From contig JADLBL010000018.1 in NCBI GenBank assembly GCA_020847735.1, forward strand, positions 99,970 through 163,969: DNA of 64,000 nucleotides. The letters run 5' to 3'. Origin of the DNA: Candidatus Eisenbacteria bacterium (lineage in GTDB: Bacteria; Eisenbacteria; RBG-16-71-46). Below, piece by piece: positions 49,242 through 57,392 of the stretch. Under the pieces are notes generated by a model. It saw nothing but the letters and a program-made list of their open reading frames with translations, was not told the origin of the DNA and made no database searches. The position numbers and the translations under genes were made by a program. Position 1 is the first letter of the stretch, and every line of letters begins with the position of its first letter.

Positions 49242-51785
49242 TCATCGAATGACGAGCATTCTCCGCGTCACGTTGGCTCCGCCAGCAGAGAGGCGGTACA
49301 GGTAGCAGCCCGGTTGCCATCCTGCGCTGGACATGCTGACTTCATGCAGCCCGGCGGGCTGCCATGTTCGAGACAGCAGCTCAGCGACCTTCCGTCCTTG
49401 GACGTCGAAGACGGCGAGGTCAACCCGTGAGTCGCCAGGCAGCCCAAAACGTATGACCGTCTGGCCCCGGACAGGGTTTGGAGCGCACTGGGCCAGGGTG
49501 ACCCGAGGCGGAGCGGCGTCCTGAGGACCGTGCGGAATTCGGATGGCTGCCAGCCCGACGCGGGCAGACGATCCCACTCGGCCGAAGGCGCCCGCAGCGT
49601 AGAGAACGTCTTCCCATGCCCCCATGGCGAGAACCTGCCCATCCATGGTCGGCCACGCCTGTCGCACGGCGGCGGTCCTGGAGTCAACGGCGGCGAAGTA
49701 CTCACGCGACTCGTCGGAGAGTCCTGAGAAGTAGCCACCCACGAAAACGGTGCTGTCGTGTGCGGCCAGTGCGTGCACCCGCGTCCGGGACAAGGGGCCG
49801 AATACGTTTGGGGCCCACTGCGTCGGCACGCCGGAATGATCCAGCGCCGCCACGTATTCACGTGGTAGACCACCGACTTGGTGGAACAGACCGCCGACGT
49901 AGACGGTTTGGTCGAGTATCGCAATCGCCTTGACGACTCCATCTGTCCCGGGATCCCACGCCGACGCCATTCCAGTTGTCAGGTCAATCGCCGCGAGTGA
50001 CCGACGAGGCTGCCCACCCATGGACAGGAAATCCCCGCCGACGTATGCGATGGAGTCGGCAATGGCGAGGCAATAGACGTCCCCGACGGCTTGCGGATTC
50101 CAAGGCAACGCTTGGGCCGTGAGAGTGTCAAGCACCGCGATTCCACGCTGGGCGCGACCACCGATCGAGTGGAACAGCCCGCCCGCAAGAACGGCATCCC
50201 GCCTCGGCGCAAGCGTCCAAACGCCCCCATCCGCCCCGGGATTCCAGCTTGTTGCCTGCCCGGTGATCGGGTCGAGGGCAGCAATGTTGCTCCGCTGCTG
50301 TCCACCGATCCTGGTGAACTGCCCGCCCACATAGACCTTGCCCCCATACGGCAGGATGCTGGCGACGGATCCATCCGGCTCCGGAGACCACCCGGTCACT
50401 CGACCGGACGATGCATCGAGCGCTGCAAGCCCGGGACGTTCCAGCCACTCTCCCAGCGACGTAAACCAGCCACCAAGGAAGACCCAGCCGTCTTGTACCG
50501 AGAGCGCAAAGACGTAGTCGTTTGGCCTTGGATCCCACGCCAACCGCTGGCCGGTGGCCAGTCGCAAAGCCGCAACGTTTGCGCCCGGGGCGCCAGCAAG
50601 TGAGTCAAACTGACCCGCCACGATGAGCGTGTCGCCGCGAATCTGCAGTGCCCAGAACTCGGCACCGACCGGGCGCGGGTAGGTAGCGGTCACCTGCCAC
50701 GGTGTGGCTTGTCCGCTCTCGAAGTCGAGCTGCGCCAAGCCGCGACGGGCTTGTCCGCCAAGGCTGGTGAAGGACCCGGCCACAAGCAAGCCCCCCGAAT
50801 GCGCTTGAATCGCGTTGACGTGGGGGCCGGAGTCAATGCTCCAGTCTGGGAGTCGGACAAGCCCAGCATCCCAGTTGTGGACCACTCCTGTTTCTGCGCC
50901 CACGGCGGCGAGGCAGCGACGAAGCTCGCCATTCGCCAGGGAAAAGTAGCCTCCGACATACAGCGTCGTGTCCCTGACCGCCAGGGTCTTGACCTGATCG
51001 TCGAGCGCCAGCTGCCACGCAGTCAGCGCCCCCGACGCGAGTCCGACCTGAGCGACGTACGCGCGAGGTTGGTTCGACACCATCGTAAACCACCCGCCGA
51101 CGAACAGCACATTGCCCCAGGGGGCCAGTGCAGCCACACGATTGTCGGTATCACAGGTCCACGCCAGGAGCGCATGACTTGCGACCGAAAAGGCCGCGAG
51201 ATGGGCCCTCGGGCTGCCAGCGATCGCAGTGAAATCGCCCCCGACGTAGAGGGCGCCATTCACGAGGGCAATCGTCCAGACCTTTTCATTGGGGTGTGGA
51301 TCCCAGTCTGAGAGTGTTCCGTTCATGAGGACATGCGCGAGGTTCGTGCGTGGCTGCCCGCCGACATGGGAGAACTGACCACCGAGGAACCAGCCTCCGT
51401 GCCCATCTCCCACGACAGCGTTGACACGTCCAACGACGGCAGGGAAGCCGGTGCGGGGTTCGCCGGTGGTGAAGTCGCACGGTACTCCACCCCCACTTGA
51501 TGGGCCGATGAACCTGAAGTTCCCGCCGAGGTAGATTGTGTTGCCCTCCCTTGCGACCGCGAGAGCAGTGGACCCTGGCCTCAACACCCACGTAGTGGTG
51601 TCGATTTCCTGAGCGGCGGACGGAATCGCAATACCTAGGACCAAGAGCCCAGCAAGCGAGAGGCACCGTCTGAAGCAGCCGCCGAACACGAGGCGCGTAC
51701 GGGCGATTCGGCATGGCACTGCCTCGAGGAGCGACTTGGGCCTCGGCGAAGCCCACAGGCGAGCTGCCAATCTCCCAATCGCCAT
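49242..51785 (-). CDS. Secreted Delta-60-type repeat (beta-propeller-like) protein with FlgD-like C-terminus
   Basis: About 847 residues. The body is a long tandem array of roughly 50-residue units with the pattern YVGG-FT-IGGQ-R---AALD--TG----W-P, repeated more than ten times (for example KVYVGGQFTRIGGQQRSNIAALDP). This resembles Delta-60/DUF5122 repeats and probably folds as beta-propellers. The N-terminus contains a signal-like segment (CLSLAGLLVLGIAIPSAAQ). The start is uncertain: MAIGRL at 51785 is used, but no ribosome site supports it and the codons before the signal look non-standard. The last 85 residues form a FlgD-like domain ending NVTRRMLVIR. GC is lower than in neighbours outside the island. 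Confidence 0.82.
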   Translation of the reverse strand: MAIGRLAARLWASPRPKSLLEAVPCRIARTRLVFGGCFRRCLSLAGLLVLGIAIPSAAQEIDTTTWVLRPGSTALAVAREGNTIYLGGNFRFIGPSSGGGVPCDFTTGEPRTGFPAVVGRVNAVVGDGHGGWFLGGQFSHVGGQPRTNLAHVLMNGTLSDWDPHPNEKVWTIALVNGALYVGGDFTAIAGSPRAHLAAFSVASHALLAWTCDTDNRVAALAPWGNVLFVGGWFTMVSNQPRAYVAQVGLASGALTAWQLALDDQVKTLAVRDTTLYVGGYFSLANGELRRCLAAVGAETGVVHNWDAGLVRLPDWSIDSGPHVNAIQAHSGGLLVAGSFTSLGGQARRGLAQLDFESGQATPWQVTATYPRPVGAEFWALQIRGDTLIVAGQFDSLAGAPGANVAALRLATGQRLAWDPRPNDYVFALSVQDGWVFLGGWFTSLGEWLERPGLAALDASSGRVTGWSPEPDGSVASILPYGGKVYVGGQFTRIGGQQRSNIAALDPITGQATSWNPGADGGVWTLAPRRDAVLAGGLFHSIGGRAQRGIAVLDTLTAQALPWNPQAVGDVYCLAIADSIAYVGGDFLSMGGQPRRSLAAIDLTTGMASAWDPGTDGVVKAIAILDQTVYVGGLFHQVGGLPREYVAALDHSGVPTQWAPNVFGPLSRTRVHALAAHDSTVFVGGYFSGLSDESREYFAAVDSRTAAVRQAWPTMDGQVLAMGAWEDVLYAAGAFGRVGSSARVGLAAIRIPHGPQDAAPPRVTLAQCAPNPVRGQTVIRFGLPGDSRVDLAVFDVQGRKVAELLSRTWQPAGLHEVSMSSAGWQPGCYLYRLSAGGANVTRRMLVIR

Positions 51786-51792
51786 CTTGCGG

Positions 51793-53925
51793 CTACCGGA
51801 GAACCACAACCCGGAGCACATGCGCCTGGCCCACGGCAGTCAAGCGTGCGAAGTAGACGCCGGACGAGACAGAACGCCCACTGCCATCTCGGCAGTCCCA
51901 CTCCAACTCGACCCGGCCGAGCAGTGGGCGCCCATCGATCAGGGTTCGAACCCGTCTTCCCATCGTGTCGTAGAGTGTCAGGTTCGGCAGCACCAACTCG
52001 TCTGCCTCAAGTGCAAACCTGACAACGCCACTGCCGGGGTGCGAGTTGCAGAGGTTCAGGCGCACGCCCTGACGAAGTGTTGTCGACGACACACCAGCCA
52101 CTTCCGGGTAAACGAGGATGAACTTCTGAGACACTGGGTCCCAGTGCATGCGGGAGATACAGATGCCGTGGGGACCGTGGAAGGCTGCGAAGAAGTGCAA
52201 GGACCCTATTTGAAGATGTTCGCAGGCCTGCCATCCGATCACGTCGGCGTCTTGCCCCGTGTAGTAGAACAGCGAGTCGCGCTGAGGCCACCGAGAGGCC
52301 CGACGATCTGTGACGCTGTCGCCAGGGGTCTGCGTCAGGAAGATCGTGGACTCAAGACCATAGTCGTCGTACTGCGCATTCGCGACGAACATCCGCCATG
52401 CGCCGGAAAGCGAGTCCCGCACAACGATCGGAGACTCGAGTGATCCGGGCAGGGGAAGGTGGTCGTCGTCGGTCGCTTCGTAGTTGCCAAGATCGATCCA
52501 CTCGTCGAGCACTCCCTGCACGTTTCGAGCGACGCCAACCGTGTAGTGGGTCGGAAAGTCGGCGTGTTCACCCGCGACGAACAACAGGTACCGACCCGGA
52601 TTGTCTGGGTCGGGCATGATGAAAGGATCTCGGAACTGCACCACGCCTTGCACCTGGTGTCCGATCGGATCTGCCCAGGAAGAGGCATCCGCAGCCGTAT
52701 ACGCAGGGGTGCGGTGGCGCGTCCAACTCGTACTCGTGGTGCCCAGCATCGGCGTTGTCGCAAGGCCAATGCTCTGATTGTCGAGGGAGTCGACGCCCGT
52801 GTAGAACATGTAGGTCAGAGCGCCGACCTGTTGAATGGAAGGTGCCCAGACCTTCTTCTTGTCCCACCCGATTCCGCTTGGTCGGAAAGCAAGCGTGTCG
52901 ACGCTCCACGCCTTGCCAAGCGAATCGGTCCACGCGTGCGCGATGATGCTATCCGGACTCGCGAGTCCATTCTTATTCCTGATGTAAAAGAGATGGAAGT
53001 ACCCCTTCCACGGATGTACCGGATCGGTCGCATCGTAGACCGTACTGTAGTGGAAGGCGAAATCCTTCGGGTAAACGCTGGGATTCGGGTCACGATAGAG
53101 AATGGTGTCGAAACCGGCGGACTCTGCCTCGAGCACGACAATGTTGTCCGGTGCGAGGGAAGTCTGGCCAGATGTGGCTGAGGCGTGGCCGGCCTCGACG
53201 ACGGCCGAAGGCAGGGGGACGTACACGTCGGCCGTGGCCACAAGGCTCGTCGAGCTGCGTTGTGAGACCTCCAATGGGATGGCCCAGAGCCCATCGGGCG
53301 CCCCGACCGTGACTCGCTCCACGCCGCCGAGAGAACCGCCTACGACGGTCACTCGGAGCTGGGCTGTTTCGTGCGTGCTTGATGCATGCAGCAACACGGG
53401 CGCGTAATCGCTGTCGATCCCGCCGTTGAACGTGACCTCGTTCGATTCGAGCACCGTGCTCGAATCAGGGTCGCCCGGATCGAGTGCAACCACACGCAGC
53501 TTCCCCTGGCTGCCGCCGACGAGATCAAGGGTCCAGAAGGCTGTGGACGCCGCCGTTTGACCGTAGCTGCAGAAGTGCGCAGTGATCAGGTTGGCCGCGC
53601 TGTCCGCCGGTGTCAGGGGCGGGTCGATCGACTCGATCTTCGCCGTGTCGGCGAGGCAGGCGTAGCTTGAGTCGGGCGCGACGAATGCGATACCCGAGGA
53701 GTCGGCGGTCCACTGCAGGCGCCAGGAGTTCGGCAGGACGAACTCCGTAGAATCCGCCTGAACGATCAAGGTGACCCGGGAGTTCGCGGGCACACTGAGA
53801 TCCGTCGAGCCGGAACTCCAGCGCAACTGGATGGCCGTGGAAGGCCCAGGGTTGAGGGTGGCCGCGAGCAGCATCACTGGGGCAAAAAGCGTAGCACGCG
53901 ATGAACGCAGCGTGGGCGTGAACAT
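51793..53925 (-). CDS. Secreted glycoside-hydrolase-like (five-bladed propeller) protein with FlgD-like C-terminus
   Basis: A 710-residue protein. The start at 53925 is set by GGGAGG and a signal peptide (MFTPTLRSSRATLFAPVMLLAATLNPGPSTA). An N-terminal beta-sandwich region (about 30-270) is followed by a domain with GH43/GH32-type five-bladed propeller phrases: KKVWAPSIQQVGALTYMFYTG, VQFRDPFIMPDPDNPGRYLLFVAG, GSLESPIVVRDSLSGAWRMFVA. The catalytic acids cannot be confirmed by eye and the sugar target is unknown. The C-terminal FlgD-like domain ends in HVLRVVVLR. It precedes the Delta-60 gene, in the island's lower-GC segment. Confidence 0.78.
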   Translation of the reverse strand: MFTPTLRSSRATLFAPVMLLAATLNPGPSTAIQLRWSSGSTDLSVPANSRVTLIVQADSTEFVLPNSWRLQWTADSSGIAFVAPDSSYACLADTAKIESIDPPLTPADSAANLITAHFCSYGQTAASTAFWTLDLVGGSQGKLRVVALDPGDPDSSTVLESNEVTFNGGIDSDYAPVLLHASSTHETAQLRVTVVGGSLGGVERVTVGAPDGLWAIPLEVSQRSSTSLVATADVYVPLPSAVVEAGHASATSGQTSLAPDNIVVLEAESAGFDTILYRDPNPSVYPKDFAFHYSTVYDATDPVHPWKGYFHLFYIRNKNGLASPDSIIAHAWTDSLGKAWSVDTLAFRPSGIGWDKKKVWAPSIQQVGALTYMFYTGVDSLDNQSIGLATTPMLGTTSTSWTRHRTPAYTAADASSWADPIGHQVQGVVQFRDPFIMPDPDNPGRYLLFVAGEHADFPTHYTVGVARNVQGVLDEWIDLGNYEATDDDHLPLPGSLESPIVVRDSLSGAWRMFVANAQYDDYGLESTIFLTQTPGDSVTDRRASRWPQRDSLFYYTGQDADVIGWQACEHLQIGSLHFFAAFHGPHGICISRMHWDPVSQKFILVYPEVAGVSSTTLRQGVRLNLCNSHPGSGVVRFALEADELVLPNLTLYDTMGRRVRTLIDGRPLLGRVELEWDCRDGSGRSVSSGVYFARLTAVGQAHVLRVVVLR

Positions 53926-54496
53926 GGTGCGACCTCCCGAACGAACGTGAGAACCGTCGAATCGGGTATCGCCGATAGCGTCAGCCGCGCGGGCGAACCC
54001 GATCTGGGAAGACGGACCCGGGGAAGGTAACTCCGCGGCCCCCCCCTCGGGCAAGGGCACCGGCCCGGCGGGTTAACGCAGCAACGGGGGCGGGCGATCA
54101 CGCGACGTCGAGGGGGAACGCGGCGTGCGGTTGGTCGGACCGCTGCCTTGACTGGCTACCCCTTGGTAACCCCTCAACGTCCAGCACTGTCCGTCGGTGT
54201 CCATTCATGGCCGGAGTGCCCGACGGGGGCGGCGGCGGTTCGGACCAATGAATCCGCGCTCATGGCGTGCGTTCCAGTGGCTTGCGCGCGAGTTTCTGGT
54301 TTCAGCGGATTTCCGCGGGGCGAGTTAGGAAACCGCTGCTCTATCCGTCTGAGCTACGGGGCCGTGGCGCAACAAGTTAGCACGATGCAATCGCGTGCGA
54401 TAGCCATGAAGCACGCGGTCCAACAAGCCGCGCGCCTCCCAACATGGCGTAGTCTGTCGCTCGGCGATCGCGTTCAGACCCACGGGGAGATTCGGC
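53926..54496. other. Gene-free stretch with tRNA remnant and low coding signal
   Basis: This holds the upstream region of the glycoside-hydrolase-like gene and the 5'-half tRNA fragment at 54325-54363. A short +-strand frame (54148-54525) is a shadow of the tRNA-like sequence. I see no integrase, promoter or other gene. Confidence 0.5.
54325..54363 (-). pseudogene. 5' half of a tRNA-Arg(CCT) gene
   Basis: Read leftward: GGCCCCG, TA, D arm GCTC-AGACGGATA-GAGC, A, anticodon stem GCGGT, loop TTCCTAA. It then stops being tRNA. A TAACTT-like -10 remains about 15 bases upstream, as at the intact gene. It exactly complements the 3' half at 48937-48981 (GCGGT with ACCGC, GGCCCCG with CGGGGCC). The seven-base loop is present in both, as a direct repeat would be after site-specific insertion. 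Confidence 0.8.
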
Positions 54497-54874
54497 GTGA
54501 ACCTAGGTCAACCCATCTGGCGTGAGCAATGCGCTGCCGCTCGGACCATCAAGGAACGCTTCGGCACGCAGAAGGCGCTGGGCTACCTGATCGGCGAGAA
54601 GCTGCTCGCCTACCTGCGCGCCTCGAACGCCCGCCCCGACCTTGCGGCAGACTTGCCGAGGTTCGCGGCGGAGATCAAGTCGATCTTCGAGCCCTACGAG
54701 CTTCACGCGTACCTCTCCGGCGTGCGACGACTGGGCGCTCTCGGGCATGTCATGGGCGATGAGCAGTTTGCCGAGTTCCGCGCGGCCGGCGCGGTCGCGG
54801 AGGACATCGTCACTGCGGCGGAGGATGTGCTCCTCGTCGAGCGCATGAAGATTCTCCTACTCGACCGGGCATAG
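54497..54874 (+). CDS. Hypothetical island protein
   Basis: A 125-residue helical, mildly acidic protein without signal peptide or membrane segment (MNLGQPIWREQCAAARTIKERFGTQKALGYLIGEKLL...). The GTG start at 54497 has GGGGAG about 7 bases upstream. The phrase QKALGYLIGEKLLAYL and the overall size resemble small proteins found on mobile islands, but I cannot assign a family. It points away from the leftward DUF6933 gene. Confidence 0.65.
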   Translation: MNLGQPIWREQCAAARTIKERFGTQKALGYLIGEKLLAYLRASNARPDLAADLPRFAAEIKSIFEPYELHAYLSGVRRLGALGHVMGDEQFAEFRAAGAVAEDIVTAAEDVLLVERMKILLLDRA

Positions 54875-54921
54875 CTCTCACATCCAGGCGATGCCCCCGG
54901 GCCACAGCCCGCGTGCGACCA

Positions 54922-56103
54922 TCACCGGCGGCGACGGGGCGCGGTCAACTTGAGCTTGGTCTGACGCGGAAGCGCCGTCTTGCTCCGCGGCGCGTCGGGA
55001 GACGGCGGCAAGTACCAGCCACCGTGGAACCCGCGGTTGATCTCCCCCGCGTCAAACGCTTCTGGGTCGAACGAGCCGCCCACCCACTCCACCATGTCGA
55101 CGTGCTCGGGGTGCCGAGGGTCGGCGAGTACTTTGAGCAGGTGTTCGTAGCCGCCGATCCCGCCACAGTCCTCCGGCGGGCACGCGCGCTTCCCCTCCAC
55201 GACGTAGGGGTACTTGCCTCCGGGCTCTGCCTCCATCACCTGCTCGAGCACCACGGAATGCTCCCATCCGTCGCCGAAGTCGTACTCGTAGACGAGGCTG
55301 TCATTCGGACTCCGGAGCACCTGGCTCAGCATCACCTTCTTCTCGTTCTCGCACTCGGGGAACTCGCGATCGACTTTGCCGTAGCGCGTCTCTCCCATCA
55401 CGAACTGGTGCATGTGGCCGTCCATCCAGCCCATGACGTACTGCAGGACCGAGTGGAGCTTGAACAGCGTGACGTCGCTCCGGATCCGGATGCGCCGCCA
55501 GATCGGAGGGCGCGTGTCCCGGAGCGTTACCTTTAACCCGAAAATGCTGGCAGGGCGCTTCATCGCGGTGTCCCTTCGAGGTGGCTTGGCAAGTGGGTGT
55601 GAACTGGGCTCCGTGCTTCCGAGCAGACGCGCGGTGAACTCGCCGGGGTGCTGGTAGCCGTGCCCAGGGATCGTTACGAGCATCCGGCCCAAGTGCATGC
55701 TCAGCGTGTGCTCTGTCATGGTGGGTTGCGCCTCGTGCGTCAAGCCCAGGTGGAACACGTGCTCGTTCATGGCGCCCAGCACGCTGCGGCTCGCCGTCTT
55801 GTCGAAGGCGATCTCGGCCATGGCCTGCCTCTCCCGGTCAACGGCTTCCGCATCAACCCCGAGATCGCGCAACACATCGGCGATTGCTTCTGGGATGCGG
55901 CTGGCGAGCGTCGACAACTCGCGGGCAGGAAGAACGACGGGTAGCCGTGTCGTCTCATTGACCAGCAGCACCAATTGGGAGGGGCTCAGCGGCAGGACCG
56001 TCGCGTACCAGTCCCCGAGCGCTGTCAAGGACGGAACTGGCGAGGCCAAGGGCCGGACCCGGAGCCGGGCCAGCAGTTTGGCCGTGCAACGGACAATCAG
56101 CAT
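54922..56103 (-). CDS. DUF6933-pRiA4b ORF-3-like fusion protein
   Basis: A 393-residue protein of two parts. The first ~175 residues (MLIVRCTAKLLARLR...) match the DUF6933 pattern, including DWYATVLPLSPSQLVLLVNETTRLPVVLPA and MNEHVFHLGLTH. After a short linker, residues 181-393 are a plasmid pRiA4b ORF-3 / IS1096-passenger-type domain: IFGLKVTLRDTRPPIWRRIRI, HSVLQYVMGWMDGHMHQF, YEYDFGDGWEHSVVLE, CPPEDCGGIGGYEHLL, and FDPEAFDAGEINRGF. Both domains are common on mobile DNA. Biochemical role unknown. A Met at residue 181 might allow separate expression of the second domain. Confidence 0.82.
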   Translation of the reverse strand: MLIVRCTAKLLARLRVRPLASPVPSLTALGDWYATVLPLSPSQLVLLVNETTRLPVVLPARELSTLASRIPEAIADVLRDLGVDAEAVDRERQAMAEIAFDKTASRSVLGAMNEHVFHLGLTHEAQPTMTEHTLSMHLGRMLVTIPGHGYQHPGEFTARLLGSTEPSSHPLAKPPRRDTAMKRPASIFGLKVTLRDTRPPIWRRIRIRSDVTLFKLHSVLQYVMGWMDGHMHQFVMGETRYGKVDREFPECENEKKVMLSQVLRSPNDSLVYEYDFGDGWEHSVVLEQVMEAEPGGKYPYVVEGKRACPPEDCGGIGGYEHLLKVLADPRHPEHVDMVEWVGGSFDPEAFDAGEINRGFHGGWYLPPSPDAPRSKTALPRQTKLKLTAPRRRR

Positions 56104-56131
56104 CAGCAGAAGCCTCCCGCGGTGGCGCCGA

Positions 56132-56617
56132 CTATGCCGCCTGAACCGTCCACTGTTCCTTCCGGGTCGCCAGTTTCACTCGAGTCGCCGTGGCTCTCTT
56201 GAGATCGATCCGCATGAGGCGATCGGTCGGATAGCTGGTTGTCAGCCGCCCCTGCGCGACGAGGAACCGCAGCAGCCGATCCGCCTGCGGTCCAATCGGA
56301 GCGGCGTCGTTCTCCCAGCGCGAGACCGTCTCCTCCGCGACCCCCATGTGCTTGGCGAAGTCGGAGCCCGACCAGCCCAGGCTCTTGCGAAGGAAGCGGA
56401 CCTCGTCGCCCGTGAAACGAGTCGACTTCTCGATGAGGATCTTGGCGAGCAGGCGATGAAGCTCCTCGATGTGCGGGATCGAGACCTCGTAGTTCCCGCA
56501 CCGAGGACAGCGAGTCACCTCCACCCCGAGCAGGGTAACGTGCTTAAGGCCGGATTCGTCGTAGCGGTAGCTTTCCTTGCGGGTCTTCATCGGTGTACCG
56601 CACTCGAGACACTTCAT
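56132..56617 (-). CDS. MqsA-type antitoxin (zinc finger + HTH)
   Basis: A 161-residue regulator. The start at 56617 (MKCLECGTPM) is chosen because it begins the zinc-binding domain and has AAAGGGGAAG upstream. Two CxxC motifs (CLECG near residue 3, CPRCGNYEVSIP near residue 35) form the MqsA/YgiT-type finger. A Cro/C1 helix-turn-helix (about 70-115) follows with RFLRKSLGWSGSDFAKHMGVAEETVSRWEND. The C-terminal tail is basic. It probably neutralises the DUF4258 toxin encoded 29 bases upstream and represses the shared promoter. Confidence 0.87.
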   Translation of the reverse strand: MKCLECGTPMKTRKESYRYDESGLKHVTLLGVEVTRCPRCGNYEVSIPHIEELHRLLAKILIEKSTRFTGDEVRFLRKSLGWSGSDFAKHMGVAEETVSRWENDAAPIGPQADRLLRFLVAQGRLTTSYPTDRLMRIDLKRATATRVKLATRKEQWTVQAA

Positions 56618-56646
56618 CGCTCGCTTCCCCTTTCCGTTCCTTGACC

Positions 56647-56928
56647 TCAGCGGCCGGTCCTCCAGGCCGTCACGACGACCAGCTCGCGCTCCGAGCGGAA
56701 TGCGATCACGACCGTGATGCGGGCGGTGTCCACCCTGTACCTCCACGTGCCGTGTTCCAGTTCTCCGGCTCGAACGACTCCGCCGCGCAGCACGTTCTCG
56801 CAGTCGACCGTGGCGAGGTCGTCGGCGAGCAACTCCTCCTTGGCATGTCGCGAGTAGGTGAAGCGCCCAGACCTGAGGATCTCGCGAATCAGCCGGTTCG
56901 CGGCTTCCGGTGCCAGCGGCTCATCCAT
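56647..56928 (-). CDS. DUF4258 toxin-like protein
   Basis: A 93-residue RelE-like-fold protein with FTYSRHAKEELLADDLATVDCENVLRGG and GTWRYRVDTARITVVIAFRSERELVVVTAWR, the DUF4258 pattern. DUF4258 proteins often pair with MqsA-type antitoxins, as here, and are suspected ribonucleases. The start MDEPLAP at 56928 is preferred because a promoter-like TTGACG...CAGAGT ends about ten bases before it, implying a short or leaderless transcript. A longer in-frame start at 57135 exists and cannot be excluded. Confidence 0.82.
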   Translation of the reverse strand: MDEPLAPEAANRLIREILRSGRFTYSRHAKEELLADDLATVDCENVLRGGVVRAGELEHGTWRYRVDTARITVVIAFRSERELVVVTAWRTGR

Positions 56929-56949
56929 GACGCAAGCCACTCTGGGGGC

Positions 56950-56970
56950 GACTTGATGATTCGTCAAGTC
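56950..56970 (-). promoter_or_regulatory. Putative operator overlapping the toxin-antitoxin promoter
   Basis: GACTTGA and TCAAGTC form a perfect seven-base inverted repeat with a seven-base spacer. On the leftward strand TTGACG (within the repeat) and CAGAGT, 17 bases apart, make a reasonable sigma-70 promoter for the toxin gene. An operator over the -35 fits autoregulation by the MqsA-like HTH. Confidence 0.6.
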
Positions 56971-57165
56971 GGCCTCCGGTGCATCGGATTGCCGGTTGGC
57001 CGGAGGGCGGTTGGGCCTTGGCGCGCGGTCGGCAGAGCGCACGACGCACTCAGTCGGCTCAGCGAAGTCCTCACCGATGCGGTCGACCGAGGGCGCCATT
57101 GGTCGCCGATTGGTCGCCTGTTCAGAGTCCGCCATAGTCCATTCCTGTGCCTTCCCGGCCACATG

Positions 57166-57205
57166 AAAAAGCCCCGCTCGCGGCTGCAACCGCAAGCGGG
57201 GCTTT
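57166..57205. terminator. Bidirectional intrinsic terminator
   Basis: An eight-base perfect stem GCCCCGCT/AGCGGGGC (57171-57178 with 57195-57202) has an inner GCGG/CCGC stem. AAAAA lies on its left (giving U5 on the leftward transcript) and TTT on its right. It should end leftward transcripts coming from the truncated tRNA promoter or the CDF gene, and insulate the toxin-antitoxin genes. Confidence 0.8.
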
Positions 57206-57251
57206 GCGTGACAACGACTTCAGTGAGTGAGGTGAGTTTCGGCCGGAGGAG

Positions 57252-57290
57252 TCAGGAGACCGCTGCTCTATCCGTCCGAGCTACGGGGCC
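57252..57290 (-). pseudogene. Second 5' half of a tRNA-Arg(CCT) gene
   Basis: Read leftward: GGCCCCG, TA, GCTC-GGACGGATA-GAGC, A, GCGGT, loop CTCCTGA, then non-tRNA sequence. A TATCTT-like -10 lies about 15 bases upstream. It is nearly identical to the fragment at 54325-54363 but has three changes, two of them in the loop. It marks the right boundary of the low-GC island before the host-type CDF gene. Confidence 0.75.
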
Positions 57291-57392
57291 ACGGGAGCCG
57301 AAGATAGCGCGTCCGCCCTGCTCGCACGCCCGCGTCGTCGTGGCCATCGCGTGAGATCCGAAGTCGGCGGGAGCGCGTCGGGTCAATCAACC

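Noticed and set aside
54148..54525. 125-codon rightward frame before the hypothetical island gene
   Set aside because: It runs through the antisense of the tRNA fragment (GNRCSIRLSYGAVA is typical of that) and overlaps the supported gene at 54497.
49082..57251. Integrase or transposase inside the island
   Set aside because: No tyrosine- or serine-recombinase motif or DDE signature was found in any credible frame. The pRiA4b-like domain is not a recombinase.
54325..57290. Functional tRNAs at 54.3 and 57.3 kb
   Set aside because: Both lose pairing after the anticodon loop and lack the T arm and 3' acceptor strand.
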